Source: Lineus longissimus
Lineage: Eukaryota > Nemertea > Pilidiophora > Heteronemertea > Lineidae
Direction: 5' to 3'
Assembly (NCBI RefSeq): GCF_910592395.1
Contig: NC_088314.1
Location: 12,340,001 to 12,404,000 of the forward strand
DNA: 64,000 bases
In this document: positions 58,471 to 64,000 of the stretch, piece by piece
Layout: every line of letters begins with the position of its first letter
How positions within the stretch are numbered: position 1 is the first letter of the stretch
Program-made: the position numbers and the translations under genes
Notes under the pieces: generated by a model
Told to the model about the DNA's origin: nothing
Seen by the model: the letters and a program-made list of their open reading frames with translations, nothing else
Database searches by the model: none

Positions 58471-59232
58471 GGTTGCACTGCATAATGACCAATGACCAGG
58501 GACTACCACCAATGAACGAAAGTACGAATGCCACGAGATGAGCGTGACCAAATAAGGATAACCCAATGACGGATATTTTACGTGGACTTACCAGATACCT
58601 GTATCAACCCCCCACCCCCCTCACTTCTTATTGCATTTCTGCAGGAATCTCAGGACCCAATTTTTTGGCCTCCCAAAAACCAGAAAAATCCGGAAGATTC
58701 CCATGCCTAGTTTTATAGGCTGAAAAATACGGCAGCACTTTTGGTGTTTTTGGTTTTACCCACTTAGTGGCAAAATCAAGAATCAAACCACTGAAATTAG
58801 TCTCCCTGGTGTCATGTTATAGGGGAACATATGCACCAAGTTTCAAGTCGATAGCTAAGTAGGGTAAAGATGTACAATGGGGCCGTTCAGTTGTCAATAT
58901 GCATGGAATGTGCGACTTCCAGTCACCACATTTCTCCAGGCGAGTTTAATATACAACACATAACAATATTCAATGCAAAGCAAGGCATATGACCGCAACC
59001 GTGTGTTGTCCGTGTGTGTGATCAAGAGGGAATTGTGGTTGGTGTTTGCTGAACCGGAAAATTAGAGGGAACGAAAGGAAGTGTTGTTGTGATGGAAATG
59101 TTTTCAGTCGTCCTCCGGAGACCACCAATGTACCGCACAAAGTTGAAATGGAACGGCCATGGCGTTGCCAGTTATCGAGCCGGAAACAAAATTGAAAGTG
59201 ACTGCCATAGCGGCCACAAAAGAAAGCATTGG
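58471..59232. other. No gene; diverged family-B unit at 58700-58870
   Basis: 'tttcaagtcgatagctaa' and 'ttttacccacttagtggcaa' are weak family-B motifs. The segment 59140-59190 ('gaacggccatgg...ttatcgagccgg') is weakly repeated after the next element at 60690-60740. Confidence 0.35.
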
Positions 59233-60657
59233 AAATGAAATGGCCAGGGACCATTGTGCTCACCGTATAGATATTTGGTGCTTTGGAATTCATCCAGGTT
59301 AAGAAACATTGTACATGTATAGTATATAGGTATGACATGTGATGTATCGTTGCTTAGAGCAAGTACCATAATAATATCATCAAAAACAAGTCACTAATAA
59401 ACGAGATATTGCACTTTTTACCTATTTTAGTTTTGGCCTCCTGGTAGCCAAGTTGAGTACCAGATCAGATCGAAATTTGCTGTCCGAGGTTACATGACGT
59501 AGGGAGTCATGTGTACCAAATTTCAAGTTCATAGCTTTAGTGGTTAAGAAACGTGCCATAGTTACAATCAAACGACCAATTTACGGCATTTGACCTCTGT
59601 GACCTTGAAAAGCAGGTCAAATCAAAAACTCATATGATATGTGATGTATCCTTGCTAGGAGAACCTACCATAAAAATGTTATTGAAAACGAATCACTAAT
59701 AAGCGAGATATCACACTTTGTAGGTTTTCACTTTTGGCCCCCCGGTGGCCAAGTCGAGAATCAGACCGGACTGAAATCAGGGTCAGAGGTCAGCTGACCT
59801 AGGGGGTCCTTTGTACAAAGTCTCAAGTTCATAGCCTTAGGGGTTAACAAACGTTCCACAGTTACGCTCAAATTTACGCCATTTGACCTCTGTGACCTTG
59901 ACAAGTACGTCAAATCAAAAACCCGTATCATATGTGATGTATCCTTGCTAGAAGTATCTACCATAAAATTTTCATCAAAAGCTAATCCGTAATAGCGAGA
60001 TATGGCACTATTGAAATTTTTGATTTTGGCCCCCCGGTGGCCAAGTTAAGAATCAGACAGGACCGAAAATCAGTGTCACAGGTCATCTGACCTAGGGGGT
60101 TATATGTGTACCAAGTTTAAATTTCATAGCTTTAGTGGTTAAGAAATGTGCCATCTTTACACACAAACGGCCAATTCACACCATTTGACCTTGAAAAGTA
60201 CACCACATCGACCTGATTTTTGTCAACATGTAGAGCTACGTAACAGGTGTCTACATACCAAATTTAAAGACTATAGGACGAATAAAGACAAAACGTGCCA
60301 CTATCGGTGAAATTTTAGAGTTTGACCTCTGTGACCTTGACAAGTAGGTCAAATCAAAAACCCGTATGATATGTGATGTATCCTTGCTAGGGGTACCCAC
60401 CATAAAATATTTAGCAAAAACAAATCAGTAATAAACGAGTTATCGCATTTTTTAAGTTTTTGGTTTTAGCCCCCTTGTGGCCAGGTGAAGAATCAGACCG
60501 GACCGAAATTGGCTGTCAGAGGTCATGTGACCTAGGTCATAATGTGTACAAAGTTTCAAGTTCATAGCACAAACGGTTAAGAAACGTGCCACACAGGATA
60601 GGACGACGAGGACGGACACAGGGCTATCGTATAGACTCCCCTAACGGTGAGCCAAAA
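59233..60657 (-). mobile_element. Family-B element, full length
   Basis: Hairpin end AAATGAAATGGCCAGGGACC then GTGCTCACCG at the left. About four 330-bp units follow, with 'gacctctgtgaccttg', 'ccccggtggccaagt' and 'ttcatagctttagtggttaa'. Then a GACGAC segment and the end ACTCCCCTAACGGTGAGCCAAA. No target duplication. Confidence 0.8.
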
Positions 60658-61133
60658 ATGCACCCTGTACTGACTGTCAATGAACAGGGGAAAGTTGGAA
60701 TCAAACGGCCATGGCATTACCCAGCTATCGAGTTGAAATTGGAAATCAATATGGGCACCATCATGAAGATCTTATGGATTCGAAGCTTCTGTGGACCGGA
60801 CAGTTACAACAGCTGCAATGTCAATATACTTACTAGTCCTGGAAATATCTTTTTGAGCGATTCTGCAGCCGCCTGTGCTTTAGGTTTGCCGCCATGGAGG
60901 CAATCATCAAAGGTAAACAATGACTGGCGGACAGGGTTTGAATATGAGATCCTACCATTGTCAACAAGAGTTATGGTTCGCACACCCCAACCCTGAAAGA
61001 GAATAATTCATTTGAGATGAATAAGGTCAACCACAAGGGTAAGTAGAAAACACTCTTGCCTGCATCACACCCGTGCTAAAGACTGAAATAGGAATCCTAC
61101 ACCGACAAATATACCATTTGGAGAAAGATTCAT
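60658..61133. other. Unassigned; open frame to 60996
   Basis: A plus-strand frame open from inside family B to 60996 reads HPVLTVNEQGKVGIKRPWHY and later [20 protein letters not shown]. No known domain. It may be an old coding relic. Confidence 0.25.
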
Positions 61134-61137
61134 TTAA

Positions 61138-62150
61138 CCCATTAGGCGCCAGACGTCTAAAATTAAATGCAGCTTTTCTCTCAGAGGTTTTTGCAGTTTT
61201 TCACATTTTCGACCATGCTTTGGTTTTTGCACAAATGAGATAGAACAAGTTGGAGATGATGTATTACAAGTAATATTTATTTTGATCCTTAGAACATGAT
61301 GGACATGTTACAATATATTTTTCTTCAAAAATGTAAAAAAAAGCGAAAATTAACCCTCCCTGACCCGGACCATGACCAAAAATCAATGAAATTTAATTTT
61401 GGTGCCCATATTGCCTGTATAGGCATGAATTGTTGGGTACATGTCGGCAACATTAGTTACAGCTTACAGATTACCCCAACTCCACCTCACCTCATCATCA
61501 TTACAGTGAATAAAACCAAAACAATGCACCTGCAACACCTTTAGCTATCTTGGGGGCATGGCAGGGCACCCCCCCCCCCCACACTCCCAACCACACCCTC
61601 AATCACTACACAACGATAAAATCAACCCAAACACAGATCGTCTGCTTTAGTTTGAAATTGGCGTCAAATGGCAAGAAAGCATGCACGAAAACTTGAGCAA
61701 AACTTACTTCGTCAATTTCGTCATAACCCCCATCGACATCCATATCTGACCCCCCCCCCCGGTCCCCACAGGGGTCCTCCTCATCATCCCCACTCTCATT
61801 GGCATCATAATCACTCTCGTCAAGGTTCGCCAACACATCTTGAATGGACAATAGATGATTCGCCATTGTACACAAAGTACGCTTACAATAGAATTTCTGT
61901 GTCGCAGTAAGCTAGGTCAAACCTCGGGCACCCAAACTTCAACTTCAAAATACACTCAATCGTTCCACACGACCATATGAAGAAAATGCATGAATTATGA
62001 TGATTAGGATGCCAGCCACCTGGAATCGATGTTGGTGTTTGGTTGTTGTCGCCACAAGTATTCCATAACGGCCTCTAAACTTCAGGGCGGCTTAGGTCGA
62101 TATGGCACAAAATGAACAGGGCGGTATAGGGCGATACGGCGCCTAATGGG
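61138..62150. mobile_element. piggyBac-derived non-autonomous element
   Basis: 13-bp inverted ends CCCATTAGGCGCC with TTAA on both sides (61134-61137 and 62151-62154). Length 1013 bp. It keeps the transposase N-terminal exon on the minus strand. TTAA duplications and CCC ends are diagnostic for piggyBac. Confidence 0.88.
61606..61875 (-). pseudogene. piggyBac transposase N-terminal fragment
   Basis: The best start is the second Met, MANHLLSIQDVLANLDESDY (ATG at 61866). Then an acidic run DANESGDDEEDPC and DMDVDGGYDEIDE. The pattern, a short helix then an Asp/Glu/Ser-rich region, is typical of piggyBac N-termini. After EVSFAQ the reading looks like intron. No catalytic Asp residues are present. 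Confidence 0.7.
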
Positions 62151-62154
62151 TTAA

Positions 62155-62560
62155 GGCAACATTCGACCCAAGGAATCAATGCATGGATTTGAAGACATCC
62201 CATTTGTCTGATGAAAGGGATTATTCAGGTACTGGTAAGTTAACCCAAGTGGCCATTGTCCTCACCTTTCGACATGGAACAAAAATGGACTCGGACATGA
62301 TGGGTGCTTTTGACATCATTGATGATTTTTTAACCTTTGCCCCCTGGTGGCCACATTTGGAATAGAATCTGGATTGTAATTGGTCGTTTGGGTCAGACTT
62401 GCTAAGAGGCATATTTGTACAACATGTACAAGTTAAGAACGATCTAGGGCACATAGTAAGAATAGAATTACCACTAACACGTAATTTATGTATTGGATTG
62501 TGACATTACCGGTTCAATAAACAACACCTCACTGTAAAAGAGTGTTTCTCCTTATTATTC
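62155..62560. repeat. Diverged family-B-like fragment
   Basis: 'aagtggccattgtcctcacct' and 'tgccccctggtggccacatt' are recognisable. No complete ends. Confidence 0.5.
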
Positions 62561-62639
62561 CTGAGTTTGAATTTATAAACACAATACACCATCAGAAAGT
62601 GTTTTAAATTCTTCACAATATACAACCAATCTGATACTT

Positions 62640-62900
62640 TTTACTTATGATTTACGCCTTCTAGCGTAAGAAGAATAACACCGACTGCGTCAAGTCAGGC
62701 GCGTGGTATTGATGTTGGTTTCACAAGTCATTTACGCGGAAAAGTCTACAGCGAGCAGATGACGTGTCAGAATTTTTTGATTTCTTTCAACCAATCAGAA
62801 GAGAGATCGCTGATCAGTCCGCAATGCTCTTTGTTTTCCTAGCTTCTTCTGTTTTGGAATGTCGGACAGCCGAACTTTTGTGGTGAGTTAATGATTGTGA
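62640..62900 (+). promoter_or_regulatory. Possible promoter and first coding exon of a host gene
   Basis: ATGTCGGACAGCCGAACTTT (62860 onward) encodes MSDSRTFV and runs into GTGAGT. Upstream lie CCAATCAG and TGACGT motifs. The layout suits a first exon, but eight codons cannot identify a gene and the downstream exons are not in view. Confidence 0.25.
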
Positions 62901-63310
62901 TCACCCGATCCCTAAAGCTTCCTAGATTCCAATGACATGCCTCATTAATACATTTATATAAGTTTTCCGCTGTTATAGGCCTCCAAACAGGTCGTAACCC
63001 CTCGATTTGACGTCAGAAATTCAACCGTCGAACGACTGCCGGTCCATGAATAATTGACAGAAGGCCTCGAGGTTCATTGGTCCAGCCGCGGCGTGTAGCA
63101 ACGCCTCACGTCATCCATGACGCGCTGGTTTCCCGGACATCCGATTGACCAAAGGCGCGCTACTTGACGTTGTATTGCACGTAGAATTCCATCTGAAATA
63201 TGGGAGTCCCCACAGCACTCTTCGACGCTTGTGTAGCTCAAGGTGTATTATAGCATACTGTGATTTGGCATGGCCGTTGCTGGAGAATGCCGTATCGCCA
63301 CATGCTTTGA
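62901..63310. other. No recognised content
   Basis: GC-richer than its surroundings (63000-63200). No domain seen. Confidence 0.3.
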
Positions 63311-64000
63311 AGAAATGAAATGGCCAGGGCCATTGTGCTCACCTAATGTGGAGGAAAGATGGATAAAGAGCATTGTATTGTGTCATGTAGTGTTAGGTTT
63401 GATGTAGGTCCAAGCAATTACAATTTCCCCAAAATGGCCAATTTACAGTACATTCGACCTCTGTGACCTTGCAAAGTAGGTCAAATCAAAGAAGACCCGG
63501 GTGACACATCGAATGGTTGTTAGAATTAGATGTACCTATGATATAAAATTGGTGCCAATCGGGCAAGTCATTACTAGGAATAATGGCATTTTGAAGAATT
63601 TAGGATTTGGCCCCCTCCCTGGAGGCCAAACGGCAAATCAGATCGCACCAAACTTCGATACCTGAGATCACCTGACCAAGGGGTACATGTGTACTTAATT
63701 TGTGATCAATAGTCATTGCAGTTAAGAAACGTGCCATAGTTACGGCCTGACGGCGAATTTACGCCATTTGACCTCTGTGACCTTGACAAGAAGGTCAAAT
63801 TAAAAACCTGTGTGACATATACTGTATGGTGGTTAGATGTACCCATGATATCAAATTGGTGGCAATCGGGCAAGAAGTTAAGGAATAATCACATTTTTAA
63901 GGTTTTTGGATTTTGCCCCCTGGTGGTCAAGTGGTGAATCATATTGGACCAAACTTCAGTCCCTGAGATCACCTGACTAAGAGGTAAATGTGTACCAAAT
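63311..64000 (-). mobile_element. Family-B element, cut by the window edge
   Basis: Hairpin end GAAATGGCCAGGGCCATTGT then GCTCACC. A 60-bp segment shared (inverted) with 25500-25560 comes next, then two units with 'gacctctgtgacctt' and 'tggtggtcaagtggtgaatc'. The other end lies beyond 64000. Confidence 0.75.

Overview
The window reads as intergenic DNA from an animal nuclear genome. I find no tRNA array, operon or bacterial gene, and no complete host protein-coding gene. GT-AG introns, AATAAA signals, CR1/L2-type, BEL/Pao and chromodomain Ty3/gypsy elements, piggyBac, Harbinger, pogo and THAP-type transposons, and long arrays of 'gaccttgaaaagtaggtcaa' repeats suggest a marine invertebrate (echinoderm, hemichordate, cephalochordate or mollusc). 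I cannot place it more exactly from sequence alone.

Layout. 1-4478: 3' half of a chromodomain Ty3/gypsy element with a membrane-type ORF after pol and a 3' LTR. 4479-10893: mostly unassigned, with a diverged tandem array, an old terminal exon (5619-5774) and a foldback element with 9-bp target duplications (8554-9591). 10894-17740: a 6.8-kb DNA transposon carrying a degraded DDE-type transposase gene with a D-N-C-x-G-Q-N-K-N motif, hit by two MITEs (one in an intron, one in the last exon). 18809-19780: pogo/Tigger remnant. 22207-24793: Kolobok-like THAP element interrupted by a foldback MITE that carries its own ORF. 25918-26580: foldback element. 27290-29404: TIR element holding a 156-bp satellite, split by a CR1/L2-type LINE. 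30519-31450: endonuclease domain of a Helentron-like gene next to that element's terminus. 34990-41536: LINE fragment, small MITE, tandem arrays, a perfect palindrome, and a full non-autonomous Helentron-like element. 42159-43536: second foldback element with 9-bp duplications. 47372-53989: degenerate BEL/Pao element interrupted by a 3.4-kb element. 54365-57767: second copy of that 3.4-kb element, in another repeat. 59233-60657 and 63311-64000: more Helentron-like repeats. 61138-62150: piggyBac derivative.

The strongest thread is a set of non-autonomous elements that look Helentron-driven. Two families (called A and B here) share one architecture. One end has a GGCC-type hairpin followed by GCTCAGC or GCTCACC. 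The other end has the complementary GCTGAGC or GGTGAGC followed by a run of A. Neither shows a target duplication. The endonuclease ORF at 30602-31429 ends about 50 bp from a family-B hairpin terminus, which makes it a candidate relative of the mobilising enzyme. Family A interrupts the BEL integrase gene so cleanly that its ends can be read to within a few bases. It carries a spliced 60-codon mini-gene and a nested Harbinger derivative.

A second thread is that several unrelated cut-and-paste derivatives keep only the first exons of their two genes, one at each end. Several foldback elements also have arms built from short, near-palindromic units.
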